Positions 1 to 9,311 are shown, counted from the first letter of the stretch. The stretch is 64,000 nucleotides of DNA from Dyella caseinilytica (GCF_016865235.1 NZ_CP064030.1:4030001-4094000); one strand, 5' to 3'. A program made the numbers and translations. Notes: a model not told the origin generated them from the sequence alone.

Positions 1-1797
1 CACGTTCCGATCGTCATTGCTTATGCCTACGCCCCGCTGGCCCTGCTTGCGCTGCGCCAATTTCTCACATCACCCGGAGTCGCTCGCGGAGCTTGGCTTG
101 GCTTGAGCGCGGGCGCCATGGTGACGCAGCTGGTACAGGTGTCCTATCTGCTCGTGCTTGTGATCAGCGCTTACGGGCTGATCGGTTCATTGTGGCACTG
201 GCCAAACTACAACACGAAATACCGTTGGCGATGGTTGGCGGGCATTCTTGTCGCGCTCGCCTGCTCGCTTGCCCTGGGCCTTCCGCAACTCCTGCTCACA
301 TCGGCTTACACCAGCCTCTCCAATCGCAGCGAACTTCCGCTTGCCAGTGTCGCCGGCGCCTCGCTGGATAGCCGCGCATTCCTGAGCTTGATCGTGCCTA
401 ATGCGTTGCATGCGCTGCGTGGTAAGTACGACGGTCCAGCAAGCCTGATCGAGGCCTATCTTTACATCGGGATCATTCCTCTATTGTTGCTGACGAACAT
501 CGGCAGCGCTTTGCGTAATCCGCAGCAAAGGCGTCAGGTGCTCTTTTTTGGCGTCGTAGCCGTCGTTGCATGTTTGTATATGTTCGGCACCAACGCATGG
601 CTCTATCCGTGGCTTTATGCGTGGCTGCCGGGCATCCAGCACTTCCGCCGGCCTGCCGATGCGGCCTATGTGTTCAACCTGTCACTTTCGATCTGGGCTG
701 GCCTTTCCGCCGGTCACTTCCAGCTGGCGTCACGCCGGCGGGTAAGTTTGCTGCTGGGTGCGGCGGCTGTGTTGCTTGCGCTGGCAAGTTCGTACATGCG
801 TGCTGATGGCATCCGCTGGCAAGCAGGCTCCCTTGCAGCCGCGTGCATGGCGATACTGGTGCTCGTGCTGCTGCAGAAAACCACAAGTCCCTGGCACAAG
901 ACGCTGTGGCTGTTGGCCCTCATGGTGGTGGATTACCGCTGCTTCAGCTTGAATGGCACGTTTAACGAATCGCGCGACACGATCCGGCAATTTGCCGAAA
1001 CGCCTGCGGTGAGTTTTCTGTCCACACAGCTGCAGAGTCAGGACCAGATTCCGCCGCCGCGCATTGAAACGCTCAACACGGGTGTTCCATGGGACAACCA
1101 GGTCTCCCTGCACGGGATAGACTCCACGCAAGGCTACAACCCTCTTCGCTACGCGCTCTATGAGAGCTGGTACGGTGGCCGCGAGAGTAGTTTGAACCCC
1201 AGAACAAACACCGCATTCAACCCGTCACCTGGCAGTGCACTCAGCCAGCTTCTTGGCGTGAAATATCTGGTCATCGGCGACAGGGCAGATGCTCCACCGG
1301 TTTCGCCACCACCCGGCTTTACCAAGATTTTTTCTGACCAACACGAAACGATCTGGCAAGCCGATCATGTGTATCCGAGTCTGCTGACGCCGACTCGAGT
1401 GAATCTGCTCGCTGCCGGCCAGCTTCCCCAGCCGCAAGACTTTTCCGCAACCGATTTTCGCACCGTGCTTTGGCTGACACCGCGTGATCGCAGCGACGAG
1501 GTGGAAGATCGACGACTGGGTACAACGTGTACCGGCCAGGTTGCCGCTAGCGCGCTTGGCGCGACACCCACCACGCTTTCGCTACATACCCGCGCGCTTA
1601 CCGCGGGCTGGCTGGTCATCAATGAGCTGGATTTTCCGGGATGGGAAGCGACTGTCGATGGACAGCCCGTGGCCATCCATCGCGCCAACGGCATGTTTCG
1701 CGCTGTATGCGTACCCGATGGCGATCACGAGCTGCAGTTCCGCTTTCATCCCTGGGGAATGGTTGCCGCTGTCTGGAATCAGCAGCGGGCGCGGTAA
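1..1797 (+). CDS. YfhO-like integral membrane protein, 5' end outside window
   Basis: The reading frame is open from base 1 to the TAA at 1795-1797, so the gene begins upstream; about 598 codons are visible. The first 330 or so visible residues are a series of hydrophobic segments separated by short basic loops, and the rest is soluble. The C-terminal part has a beta-rich segment with LDFPGWEATVDGQ followed by HRANGMFRAV, a pattern typical of the periplasmic end of YfhO-family proteins (polytopic GT-C-like enzymes linked in some bacteria to glycosylation of cell-envelope polymers). The family call is from memory of that pattern. The substrate is unknown, and the missing N-terminus prevents a check of the catalytic loop. 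It converges with the next gene, with only 8 bases between the stops. Confidence 0.72.
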   Translation, partial: HVPIVIAYAYAPLALLALRQFLTSPGVARGAWLGLSAGAMVTQLVQVSYLLVLVISAYGLIGSLWHWPNYNTKYRWRWLAGILVALACSLALGLPQLLLTSAYTSLSNRSELPLASVAGASLDSRAFLSLIVPNALHALRGKYDGPASLIEAYLYIGIIPLLLLTNIGSALRNPQQRRQVLFFGVVAVVACLYMFGTNAWLYPWLYAWLPGIQHFRRPADAAYVFNLSLSIWAGLSAGHFQLASRRRVSLLLGAAAVLLALASSYMRADGIRWQAGSLAAACMAILVLVLLQKTTSPWHKTLWLLALMVVDYRCFSLNGTFNESRDTIRQFAETPAVSFLSTQLQSQDQIPPPRIETLNTGVPWDNQVSLHGIDSTQGYNPLRYALYESWYGGRESSLNPRTNTAFNPSPGSALSQLLGVKYLVIGDRADAPPVSPPPGFTKIFSDQHETIWQADHVYPSLLTPTRVNLLAAGQLPQPQDFSATDFRTVLWLTPRDRSDEVEDRRLGTTCTGQVAASALGATPTTLSLHTRALTAGWLVINELDFPGWEATVDGQPVAIHRANGMFRAVCVPDGDHELQFRFHPWGMVAAVWNQQRAR

Positions 1798-1805
1798 CAT
1801 CAATC

Positions 1806-3008
1806 CTAAAGCCGTCCGGCCTGATCTGCTTCAAGCAAATCCACGGGCAATGGCAGCGCGGGAAGACCTTTGGCCAACAACATCGCCTGGAAGCGCTCGC
1901 CCATCTGATCCGGAAGCGTGAGCTTCTTCACTTGCTGGGCAAGGCGCATGCGACCCATATCGTCGACCTGCTCATAAGCGTCTTCGAACACCTGCTGCAA
2001 GCCTGCCGCGATAAGGAATTGTGCTTGCGACAGATAGGTGGCCACACCGAAACCGGCGCTGTTGCCCGCTTCGGCAAGTGCGGTGAAGTCGACGGATGCC
2101 GTGAGGTCGTTGAGGCCAGGAAGATAAAAAGGATCGCTGTGCGCGCGATGGCGATAGTGCGCCATCAAGGTGCCCTCCTGTCGTTCCGGCAAATAGAATT
2201 CGCGGCGCACGTAACCGTAGTCGATGAAAAGCATCAGGCCCGCTTCGAGCGAGCCGGCGATAGCCTGAATCCAGTACGGCAGCTGCGGCAGGATTTCCGA
2301 GCGGTAGCCTTCTTCGAATTCACGTCCAAGATTGCGCTCGACGTGGCGCACGGCGCTCGATACCAGGGCATCAGCGGGGCGATCCACACGTAGAAGCCGT
2401 CCATCGCCATCGAGCGCCACGTGCTCTTCGTAGACTTCGCCATGGCGAATCACGAAACGCGTGGTGGGCAACGCATCGATCACTTCATTGGCGAAGAGGA
2501 CGCCATGCCAGTTTTCTTCTGGTGGCCGGTCGATCCATGCAACCCTTGCGGCGACCTGCGGTGGCAGCGCATGGATCAGCCGCTCGCGCTGCCGCTCGCG
2601 CAAATCAGCACTCGGTTCGAGAATCAGATAGCGGCGCGGCAAGGCGTCGTTTTCCGCAAACGCCCGCAGCGCGGCTTCCGCGAATGCACCGCTGCCGCCG
2701 CCCAGTTCGAGGAAATCCGCCTCGTCGCCTAGCAAGGCCATGGTGGGCTGCACCGCTTGCACGACACAACGCGCGAACAGATCACCCAGTTCCGGCGCCG
2801 TGACAAAGTCGCCGGCTTCGCCGAACTTGGTTTTGCCTGCGCTGTAATAGCCCAGTCCCGGTGCGTACAGGCAACGCTCCATGTATTGCGAGAACGGCAT
2901 CGGGCCACGCGCAGCGATCTGTTCGCGCAAATACTGCAACAGACGTTCGGAATGAGCGAGTTCGTCTGCAGCCGGCTCCGGCAAACGAGAAGTTTTCGAA
3001 GGATTCAT
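1806..3008 (-). CDS. SAM-dependent methyltransferase, MidA/NDUFAF7 (COG1565) family
   Basis: 400 residues, ATG start at 3008, four bases after the tatC stop, so it is the last gene of the tat cluster. Residues 67-81 (GDFVTAPELGDLFAR) and the glycine-rich SAM loop LELGGGSG at 100-107 are diagnostic of the family, as is the later FIDYGYVRREFY segment. Eukaryotic members (NDUFAF7/MidA) methylate an arginine of a complex I subunit; the role of bacterial members is mostly untested. Length matches the family. The link to Tat export is positional only. Confidence 0.88.
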   Translation of the reverse strand: MNPSKTSRLPEPAADELAHSERLLQYLREQIAARGPMPFSQYMERCLYAPGLGYYSAGKTKFGEAGDFVTAPELGDLFARCVVQAVQPTMALLGDEADFLELGGGSGAFAEAALRAFAENDALPRRYLILEPSADLRERQRERLIHALPPQVAARVAWIDRPPEENWHGVLFANEVIDALPTTRFVIRHGEVYEEHVALDGDGRLLRVDRPADALVSSAVRHVERNLGREFEEGYRSEILPQLPYWIQAIAGSLEAGLMLFIDYGYVRREFYLPERQEGTLMAHYRHRAHSDPFYLPGLNDLTASVDFTALAEAGNSAGFGVATYLSQAQFLIAAGLQQVFEDAYEQVDDMGRMRLAQQVKKLTLPDQMGERFQAMLLAKGLPALPLPVDLLEADQAGRL

Positions 3009-3012
3009 GGGA

Positions 3013-3768
3013 TCAGGAAGACGCTTCGGCCGCCGTTGGCTTGATCAGCCAGCGCACGGCGAGCACACCTACTTCGTAGAGCAGGCACATCGGAATGGCC
3101 AACATGATCATGGAGGTGATATCCGGCGGTGTCACCACCGCTGCGATCGCAAAAGCACCCACCAAGGCGTAACGCCGTCCTTTGCGCAGCTTGTCCAGAT
3201 CCACGATACCTACCGCGGCGAGAATGACGACCGCTACCGGCACTTCAAAACACAGGCCGAACGCGAAGAACATCAGCATGACGAAATCGAGGTAATGCGT
3301 AATGTCGGTCATCATCTCCACGCCCTGCGGCGTCACCGCCGTGAGGAAGCGGAAAGCCGCCGGCAAAACCAGGAAATACGCGAAAGCACAACCCATGTAG
3401 AACAACACCAATGCCGCGATGAGCAGCGGCCGTGCCAAGCGCTTTTCGTGTTTGTACAAGCCGGGACTGACAAACGACCACAGCTGATACAGCACCACCG
3501 GCATGGCAATGAACAGCGCCGTGTAGAAAGCCAGTTTCAGCGGGGTGATGAACGGGCTGGCGACTTCCGTAGCAATCAGATGCGCGCCTTGCGGCAAGCG
3601 CGCCACCAACGGTTCGGCCAGCAAGGCATATAGATGGTTGGCGAATGGCACCAGCGCCGCCAGCACGACCGCGATAGCCAGAATCGCCTTGATCAGACGC
3701 GTGCGCAGTTCGAGCAGGTGCGAGAACAGCCCCTGTTCGAGGTCCATATCCGACTCAGGCGTTGCCAT
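3013..3768 (-). CDS. tatC: Twin-arginine translocase subunit TatC
   Basis: 251 residues with six hydrophobic segments and the family hallmarks: a FSHLLELRTRL segment near the N-terminus, FALSFG-like helices and the late LDKLRKGRRYALVGAF stretch. TatC is the inner-membrane receptor that recognises the twin-arginine signal peptide and, with TatB, recruits TatA. I chose ATG 3768 rather than the in-frame ATG at 3789 because AAGGA lies 8 bases before it; this start overlaps the end of tatB by 14 bases, which suggests translational coupling. The order tatA-tatB-tatC is standard. Confidence 0.96.
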   Translation of the reverse strand: MATPESDMDLEQGLFSHLLELRTRLIKAILAIAVVLAALVPFANHLYALLAEPLVARLPQGAHLIATEVASPFITPLKLAFYTALFIAMPVVLYQLWSFVSPGLYKHEKRLARPLLIAALVLFYMGCAFAYFLVLPAAFRFLTAVTPQGVEMMTDITHYLDFVMLMFFAFGLCFEVPVAVVILAAVGIVDLDKLRKGRRYALVGAFAIAAVVTPPDITSMIMLAIPMCLLYEVGVLAVRWLIKPTAAEASS

Positions 3769-4129
3769 GTTCGGATTCCTTTGGCGCATCGACCTGGGTG
3801 ATTTCCTTCTTCACTTCGGCCACGTTGCTCTGCACTTCGTTGCGCACGTCGGTGACGGTGGAGGAAACCTGCTCGCGTGTTTCGCGTGCTGCCTTATTCA
3901 TTTCAGTCTGCATGGCTTCGGCTTTCGCTGCAGCTTCTCGCGCAGTGCGCTTGAGCTCCTCAATTTCCAGCTCGCGCTCCACTTCGGCTCGCACACTGTC
4001 CCACCCGGAGCGCAAGCGACGAACCAGTGCGCCCGCCGTGCGTGCGGCGTGCGGCAGCTTTTCCGGGCCGAGCACGATCAGGGCGACCAACGCCAGCAAC
4101 ATCAGCTTGCCGAGGCTGATCTCGATCAC
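3755..4129 (-). CDS. tatB: Sec-independent translocase protein TatB
   Basis: 124 residues. A single N-terminal membrane helix (LGKLMLLALVALIVLGPEKLP), with the conserved GPEKLP turn, is followed by an amphipathic helix and a long charged, probably coiled, tail. TatB forms the signal-peptide receptor with TatC. The start codon is GTG at 4127-4129, preceded by AGGA at good spacing; no ATG start is available. It lies 18 bases after tatA and overlaps tatC. Confidence 0.95.
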   Translation of the reverse strand: MIEISLGKLMLLALVALIVLGPEKLPHAARTAGALVRRLRSGWDSVRAEVERELEIEELKRTAREAAAKAEAMQTEMNKAARETREQVSSTVTDVRNEVQSNVAEVKKEITQVDAPKESEHGNA

Positions 4130-4147
4130 GGTGCTATTCCTGTTCGA

Positions 4148-4402
4148 TTACTTCGATTCGCTGGAATCGCGCTGATTCTGGTTGGCCTGGGTGCTACCGG
4201 CGCCAGGTGCTGGATCGGCCTGCAGCTTCTCCTTTTCCTGCGCCTTGCGCTTTTCCTCGTCCTCGTCACCCTGCATGGCTTTCTTGAAGCCTTTCACAGC
4301 GTTGCCGAGATCGGAGCCCACCCGGGTCAATTTGCCGGTGCCAAACACCAACAGAATGATGACCAACAGGATCGCCCAATGCCAAATGCTGTCCAAACCC
4401 AT
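4148..4402 (-). CDS. tatA: Sec-independent translocase protein TatA
   Basis: 84 residues. The N-terminal helix (IWHWAILLVIILLVFG) is followed by the FGTGKL hinge and an amphipathic helix with GNAVKGFKKAM, the TatA signature; the tail is polar and Lys/Glu/Gln-rich. TatA oligomers form the translocating element of the Tat system in the inner membrane. The ATG at 4402 has GAGG a few bases upstream. It is the first gene of tatA-tatB-tatC plus the MidA-like gene, and lies 60 bases downstream of the SYLF gene. Confidence 0.96.
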   Translation of the reverse strand: MGLDSIWHWAILLVIILLVFGTGKLTRVGSDLGNAVKGFKKAMQGDEDEEKRKAQEKEKLQADPAPGAGSTQANQNQRDSSESK

Positions 4403-4462
4403 GAGAACCTCGTTGCGGAGTGTGCCGTCTGCGGCCGCGGGTGCAGCCGCCGGCCTTCCGTA

Positions 4463-5155
4463 TCAGTGTGAAGTGTACTCCTCCAGGGCGTCGCGGAAGG
4501 CGACGACCGGCGCAGGAACGTTGCTTACGCCCCCTTCAAAAATGCGCCGCGGAGTGATACCTGACCCGTAAACTGCCTTATTGGCGTCATAATCAATCTT
4601 CATGACCGAGCCATCCAGCGCCACGCCGGCAAACAGGCCGCGCGCACGCGAGTAGGAATAGATTTCCGCCTTCAGTTGCTGGTCCGTTGCCGCGGACGCG
4701 GTGCGGCCTACGGGGCCCGCAGCCGCCGAGGCATCCGCGCCGATCGTAAACTTGCCGTTGACGATGGAATCCACACCGCGCTGCGTGCGGAAGACCAGGA
4801 TCACGTCGGTCTTGGAGACGCCTGCCTGGAAACCAAAACTGCCCCCGCCGAGCACAACGAAGCTGGGATTGGACCACGTGCCGTCCGGATTCTTGACCGA
4901 AATCAACCCTTCGCCGCGGCGACCGCCGAAAACGAAACCGACCTTCAACACGTCGGGAATCACCGCGATCGCCTTGGCATCTCGCAACAGGTCGCCGGGA
5001 ATGGATTTGTCGGGGGCTTGCTCGATCTCATTGAGCACGCGCACTGCGTTTTGCGCGCGCACCATCGGGGAATCGTCATCGGCATGCACGGCGGCGACAG
5101 GTAGCAGAAGCGCCAAGGCCAGAATTGAAAAACGACGCAGCGATGCTTTGAACAT
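4463..5155 (-). CDS. Exported SYLF/Ysc84-domain protein
   Basis: 230 residues from the ATG at 5155 (GGAG upstream). Further upstream in-frame codons are not supported by a ribosome site. Residues 1-22 form a signal peptide ending at an AVHA site. The body carries the SYLF (Ysc84) fold marks: LLRDAKAIAVIPDVLKVGF, FGGRRGEGLISV and a long Gly/Ala-rich strand region. SYLF domains bind lipids in eukaryotes; the bacterial secreted versions have no settled function. It is on the same strand as the tat genes and could be the first gene of that unit, but a promoter may lie in the 60-base gap. Confidence 0.88.
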   Translation of the reverse strand: MFKASLRRFSILALALLLPVAAVHADDDSPMVRAQNAVRVLNEIEQAPDKSIPGDLLRDAKAIAVIPDVLKVGFVFGGRRGEGLISVKNPDGTWSNPSFVVLGGGSFGFQAGVSKTDVILVFRTQRGVDSIVNGKFTIGADASAAAGPVGRTASAATDQQLKAEIYSYSRARGLFAGVALDGSVMKIDYDANKAVYGSGITPRRIFEGGVSNVPAPVVAFRDALEEYTSH

Positions 5156-5270
5156 GGGCAACTCCGGTTGAGTCAGATTTTGGATCGTGATCGGCCGGCT
5201 ACATGATACCGACGCGGCGTTGGAACGCTTATGGCAGACTCTGCCTGCTGATCCAGATACCCTCGCCACG

Positions 5271-6311
5271 ATGCCACGCAGCCACTATACCGGTCTCGCC
5301 GGTCAATCCTACGACCAGCCTGCACAGGCTGGCGTATTGCTCGTGAACCTTGGCACACCGGAAGCCCCCACGGCAGCGGCACTGCGCCCTTATTTAGCCG
5401 AATTTCTGGGTGATCCACGTGTAATCGAGTATCCGCGCTGGCTGTGGTGGCTGATCCTGCACGGGGTGATCCTGCGCATCCGGCCGGCTCGCTCCGCGCA
5501 CGCCTACGCACGCGTCTGGACGCCCGAAGGTTCGCCGCTGCGTGTCGGCTCCGAAAAGCTCGCTGCTGCCTTGCAGGCAAAGCTCAAGCATCACCCTCCC
5601 GGGCCGATCCGAGTGGCGCTGGCCATGCGTTACGGCAGCCCGTCGGTGCGCACAAGCATTGAGCAGATGCAGCGCGAAGGTGTGAAGCGTCTGCTGGTGC
5701 TGCCGCTTTATCCGCAATATTCGGGCACCTCCACCGGCTCGGTGCTTGACGCGGTGGCCGACACCATGAAACAGCTGCGCTGGCCGCCGGAGCTGCGCAT
5801 CATCAACGACTACCACGATGACGAGGGCCACCTCGAAGCGCTGGCGCTTTCGATCGAACGTTGGTGGGCCGAACATGGCCGAGGCGAAAAACTGCTGCTG
5901 TCTTTCCACGGCATCCCGCAGCGTTACGTGGACGCCGGCGATCCTTATTTCCATCAATGCCAAACCACCGCGCGCGAACTCGGTGCGCGGCTCGGCTTGC
6001 ACGACACGGAGCTGGTGGTGAGCTTTCAGTCACGGGTCGGACGCGAACCCTGGTTGCAACCCTACACCGATGCCACCGTGCAGCGCCTTGCCGCAGAAGG
6101 TGTGAAGCGCCTCGATGTCGCCTGCCCAGGCTTTTCGGTGGATTGTCTGGAAACGCTGGAGGAAATCGCCATGCAGAATCGCGATTTCTTCACCGCCGCG
6201 GGCGGCGAAACCCTGCGCTACATTCCGGCACTCAACGATAGCTCGGAGCAAGTCGCCAGCCTTACCGCACTCATCTTGCGCCACGCGCAAGGATGGCCGG
6301 AGTTTTCATAG
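5271..6311 (+). CDS. hemH: Ferrochelatase (protoheme ferro-lyase)
   Basis: 346 residues from the ATG at 5271. The enzyme inserts Fe2+ into protoporphyrin IX at the last step of heme synthesis. Evidence: GVLLVNLGTPEAP near the N-terminus, LPLYPQYSGTSTGS in the middle, the catalytic-histidine motif LLSFHGIPQRYVD, SFQSRVGREPWL and the closing CPGFSVDCLETLEE. The open frame extends to a GTG at 5187, but the extra residues do not resemble the family and neither start has a strong ribosome site; the MPR start fits other proteobacterial HemH proteins. It is divergent from the SYLF gene and may be cotranscribed with the hydrolase 34 bases downstream. Confidence 0.95.
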   Translation: MPRSHYTGLAGQSYDQPAQAGVLLVNLGTPEAPTAAALRPYLAEFLGDPRVIEYPRWLWWLILHGVILRIRPARSAHAYARVWTPEGSPLRVGSEKLAAALQAKLKHHPPGPIRVALAMRYGSPSVRTSIEQMQREGVKRLLVLPLYPQYSGTSTGSVLDAVADTMKQLRWPPELRIINDYHDDEGHLEALALSIERWWAEHGRGEKLLLSFHGIPQRYVDAGDPYFHQCQTTARELGARLGLHDTELVVSFQSRVGREPWLQPYTDATVQRLAAEGVKRLDVACPGFSVDCLETLEEIAMQNRDFFTAAGGETLRYIPALNDSSEQVASLTALILRHAQGWPEFS

Positions 6312-6345
6312 GTTGGCGTAACGGATCGCTGAAGGAAACATTCGC

Positions 6346-7194
6346 GTGAGTGCCTGGATCGAACAACGCATCACTCTCTCCCATCACCTCACGCTGACCG
6401 CGCAGATCTGGGGAAAGCCGGATGCTCCGCCACTGCTGGCCTTGCACGGCTGGCTGGATAATGCCGGCAGCTACGCCTTCCTCGCGCCACTACTGGCCGG
6501 GCGTTGGCGCGTCATCGCGCTCGAATTGCCCGGCCACGGGCATTCCAGCCATCTGCCTGCCGGTATCAACTATCACTACGTTGACTACGTCAGCGCGGTG
6601 TTGGCCGCTGCCGAAGCATTGCAATTGGAACGCTACACCCTGCTTGGACATTCGCTTGGCGCAGGCATCGCTTCGCTGGTCGCAGCGGCAAAACCGCAAT
6701 CGATCGAGCAACTGTATTTGATCGAAGGCCTTGGCCCGCTGGGCGATGATGGCTCACATACCCTGCAACGTTTCCGCGACGCCTTTGCCGCGCCCGCCGC
6801 CAGCGGCAAGTCGCTGCGCGTGTTCAGCGATATCGATCAAGCCATCAGCGCACGCACGCTCGCCAGTGGTCTGCGCGCCGATCTGGCGCGACCGATCGTC
6901 GAGCGCGGTCTGGCTAAAGTCGAAGGTGGTTATCGTTGGCGCAGCGATCCCCGCCTTACCCGACCCAGCGCCGTGCGTCTTGCTGAAAGTCAAATCGAAG
7001 CGCTAATTGCTGGCATTCAAACGCCTACAGCACTGCTGCTATCGAATCCAATGACGCCATATCTGCCATCCGCGATGATGCAGCGCCGCGCCAGCTTGCT
7101 TCCAAACGTCACTGTCACACATATAGATGGTGGCCATCATCTGCAATTGGAACATCCGCGTGCAGTGGCTGAGTGGCTGCTTGGTGACGACTGA
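6346..7194 (+). CDS. Alpha/beta-fold hydrolase
   Basis: 282 residues starting at GTG 6346. The fold marks are clear: LLALHGWLDNAGSY (oxyanion-hole HGW), LELPGHGHS, and the nucleophile elbow LLGHSLGAG near residue 107. A HIDGGHHLQLEHP segment at the end supplies the catalytic His. It has no signal peptide, so it is cytoplasmic. It resembles the serine hydrolase-like/MEST group; the substrate cannot be told from sequence. It follows hemH closely and ends at a long palindrome. Confidence 0.88.
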   Translation: MSAWIEQRITLSHHLTLTAQIWGKPDAPPLLALHGWLDNAGSYAFLAPLLAGRWRVIALELPGHGHSSHLPAGINYHYVDYVSAVLAAAEALQLERYTLLGHSLGAGIASLVAAAKPQSIEQLYLIEGLGPLGDDGSHTLQRFRDAFAAPAASGKSLRVFSDIDQAISARTLASGLRADLARPIVERGLAKVEGGYRWRSDPRLTRPSAVRLAESQIEALIAGIQTPTALLLSNPMTPYLPSAMMQRRASLLPNVTVTHIDGGHHLQLEHPRAVAEWLLGDD

Positions 7195-7246
7195 CTGAAA
7201 TGATGCTGAGGCCAACATCGTCTCCCCATCCACAAGATCAAAACTT

Positions 7247-7330
7247 GCCTCGTCGTCGTTCCGGCGAAGGCCGGAATCCATGTTTCATACGTGCGATGGA
7301 TTCCGGCCTTCGCCGGAACGACGACGAGGC
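7247..7330. repeat. Interspersed palindrome, copy 1 (35-bp perfect arms)
   Basis: Bases 7247-7281 and 7296-7330 are exact reverse complements (35 bp) around a 14-base loop. The core is TTCCGGCGAAGGCCGGAATCC. The same core forms palindromes at 28984-29053 and, as a GC-shifted variant, at 45951-46026. It sits between two convergent genes and could also act as a bidirectional transcription stop. Confidence 0.93.
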
Positions 7331-7404
7331 GAAATGAGGTCTTTTGAAGATGCGAAGTCATCGGCAAAACTCTTAAAAGAATTTCGCGCCTCGCCAAAAT
7401 CCCA

Positions 7405-8580
7405 TCAAGTCGAAATGGCCAGCCGCTCTGAGCCATACACACGCGCCGTCAGCAGGGTCACCAGCATCGCCGCGAGCAGACCGCAAAGCATGCAGCTGGC
7501 GATCTCCTGCGCCGTCAGTTCGCCACCGCGCAGCAACTGAGTAATCCCTACCTGCTGACCAAGCAACGGCACGGCATACATCCATTGCGCCACCTTGACC
7601 GGCATCACGCTCAACAGGATCGACGGCAACGCCGGCACCAGCATCAGCATCGAAAGATGCGACTGCGCTTCGCGGTAGCTTTTGGCGAAAGCGGCCACCA
7701 GAGTCTGCAAAGACGCCAGCAGGATCACCAGCGGAAACATGATCAGCAGCACCTGGCCAGCAAACGACGGCCCGAGGTTGAGCAACATGCCCAGCTTCTC
7801 CGCCGGAATGAGCTTGCCGGCCACGCCGAAGCCCGTCACGCCGATCAACAAGCTGGTCAGCGAGAACACACAGATCGCCGCCAGCTTGCCCAGCAGCACT
7901 TTCCAGCGCGGCACAGGGTTGGCAAACAACGGCTCCAGCGACTGTCGCTCGCGCTCGCCAGCGGTGAGATCGATCGCCAGATACATACCGCCCATGAAGA
8001 CGGTCAGCACGAAGAAATACGGCACGATGGCAAACATCTGCCCGGCGCGCGATTGCGGCGTGGATTGATCGCGCTCGTTGAGCGACACCGGCGCCATCAT
8101 GGTCGGCGACAGCCCGCGCGCGACCAGCCGCATGGCTCCCTGGCGACGGACGTAGGTTTCGAGCATGTTCTTGACGCGCTCGACCGAACTGCCGGCATCA
8201 CGCTGCGATGAGTCGTAGATCAGCTCCACCTGCGCGACTTCGCCTTTCTGCCAGGCTTTGCCGAAATCTTCAGGAACGCGCAGCACCACGTCGGCATCCT
8301 GGTCGCGCACTGCCTCTTCGGGATGGGCCACGGGCGGCTGTGGCTGCAAGCCTTGCTGCTTGAGCGCATCGATCATGTTCGGTGCGTATTGAGCACCGAT
8401 CACCGGCACCTTGATCGGCTGATCAGCCTTGTTCAACTCACGCGTGAGCACGGTATTCATGATCATCACGAAGATGAGCGGACCGATCAACGGACCGAAC
8501 ACCAGCGCACTTAACACCGTGCGCCGATCACGCAGATTTTCCTTCACTTCCTTGACGAAGACAGTCAGCGTGGTTTTCAT
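7405..8580 (-). CDS. ABC transporter permease, NatB/ABC-2 type
   Basis: 391 residues with the ABC-2 permease layout: a membrane helix near residues 20-45 (LVFGPLIGPLIFVMIM), a large extracytoplasmic domain to about 170, then five or six hydrophobic segments. The stretch MYLAIDLTAGERERQSLEPL is typical of NatB-like Na+/drug or peptide exporters. It overlaps the ATPase gene by 4 bases (ATGA). The gene ends the five-gene operon that starts at 11709. The exported substrate is unknown. Confidence 0.88.
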   Translation of the reverse strand: MKTTLTVFVKEVKENLRDRRTVLSALVFGPLIGPLIFVMIMNTVLTRELNKADQPIKVPVIGAQYAPNMIDALKQQGLQPQPPVAHPEEAVRDQDADVVLRVPEDFGKAWQKGEVAQVELIYDSSQRDAGSSVERVKNMLETYVRRQGAMRLVARGLSPTMMAPVSLNERDQSTPQSRAGQMFAIVPYFFVLTVFMGGMYLAIDLTAGERERQSLEPLFANPVPRWKVLLGKLAAICVFSLTSLLIGVTGFGVAGKLIPAEKLGMLLNLGPSFAGQVLLIMFPLVILLASLQTLVAAFAKSYREAQSHLSMLMLVPALPSILLSVMPVKVAQWMYAVPLLGQQVGITQLLRGGELTAQEIASCMLCGLLAAMLVTLLTARVYGSERLAIST

Positions 8581-9311
8581 GCCGCCAATCCTTCTTCGCT
8601 GCCGATGATCTTCACGAACGCATCTTCCAAATTGGTTTGGCCGGTTAGCTCTCGCAAGGCATCCGGCGTTTCATCGGCGACCACACGGCCATGCGCTATC
8701 ACCACAATGCGATCGCACAGCATCGCCACTTCCTGCATGATGTGGCTGGAGAAGAGCACGCAGCGCCCTTCGTCTTTCAGGCGACGCATGAACTGGCGCA
8801 GGCTTCGCGTCGCCATGACGTCAAGGCCGTTGGTGGGTTCGTCCAGAATCACGTTCTTGGGATCGTGGACGAGTGCGCGCGCAATCGCTGTTTTCACGCG
8901 CTGGCCTTGCGAAAAGCCCTCGGTGCGGCGGTCCGCAATATCTATCATTTCAAGCGCCTGGATCAATGCATCACGGCGTGCGCGGATAAGCGTGTCATCC
9001 ATGCCATGCAAGCGAGCGAAGTAATCGATGTTCTCTCGCGCCGTCAACCGCTTGTAAAGGCCACGCGCATCCGGCAGCACGCCAAGCTGACGGCGCACGG
9101 CCAGCGCGTCGCGCGCGGCATCGATACCATCGACCAGCACCTGTCCCCGGTCGGGATTCATCAGCGTGTACAACATGCGCAAGGTGGTGGTCTTGCCTGC
9201 GCCGTTGGGTCCGAGCAAGCCGGTAATCTCGCCGTCCCGCGCCTTGAAGCTGACGCCATCGACAGCCTTCACTTCGCCAAAATGCTTGTGCAGATCCTTG
9301 ACTTCGATCAT
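8577..9311 (-). CDS. ABC transporter ATP-binding protein, NatA type
   Basis: 244 residues. Walker A GPNGAGKTT near residue 34, the signature FSQGQRVK (a Q-variant of LSGGQ), Walker B NVILDEPTNGLD and the switch histidine in LFSSHIMQEV are all present. It powers the permease encoded next. Starts and stops overlap by 4 bases with the genes on both sides, so hydrolase, ATPase and permease are translationally coupled. Confidence 0.93.
   Translation of the reverse strand: MIEVKDLHKHFGEVKAVDGVSFKARDGEITGLLGPNGAGKTTTLRMLYTLMNPDRGQVLVDGIDAARDALAVRRQLGVLPDARGLYKRLTARENIDYFARLHGMDDTLIRARRDALIQALEMIDIADRRTEGFSQGQRVKTAIARALVHDPKNVILDEPTNGLDVMATRSLRQFMRRLKDEGRCVLFSSHIMQEVAMLCDRIVVIAHGRVVADETPDALRELTGQTNLEDAFVKIIGSEEGLAA

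Noticed and set aside
1641..2393. 250-residue plus-strand frame opposite the MidA-like gene
   Set aside because: Crosses the end of the YfhO-like gene in another frame and has no family features.
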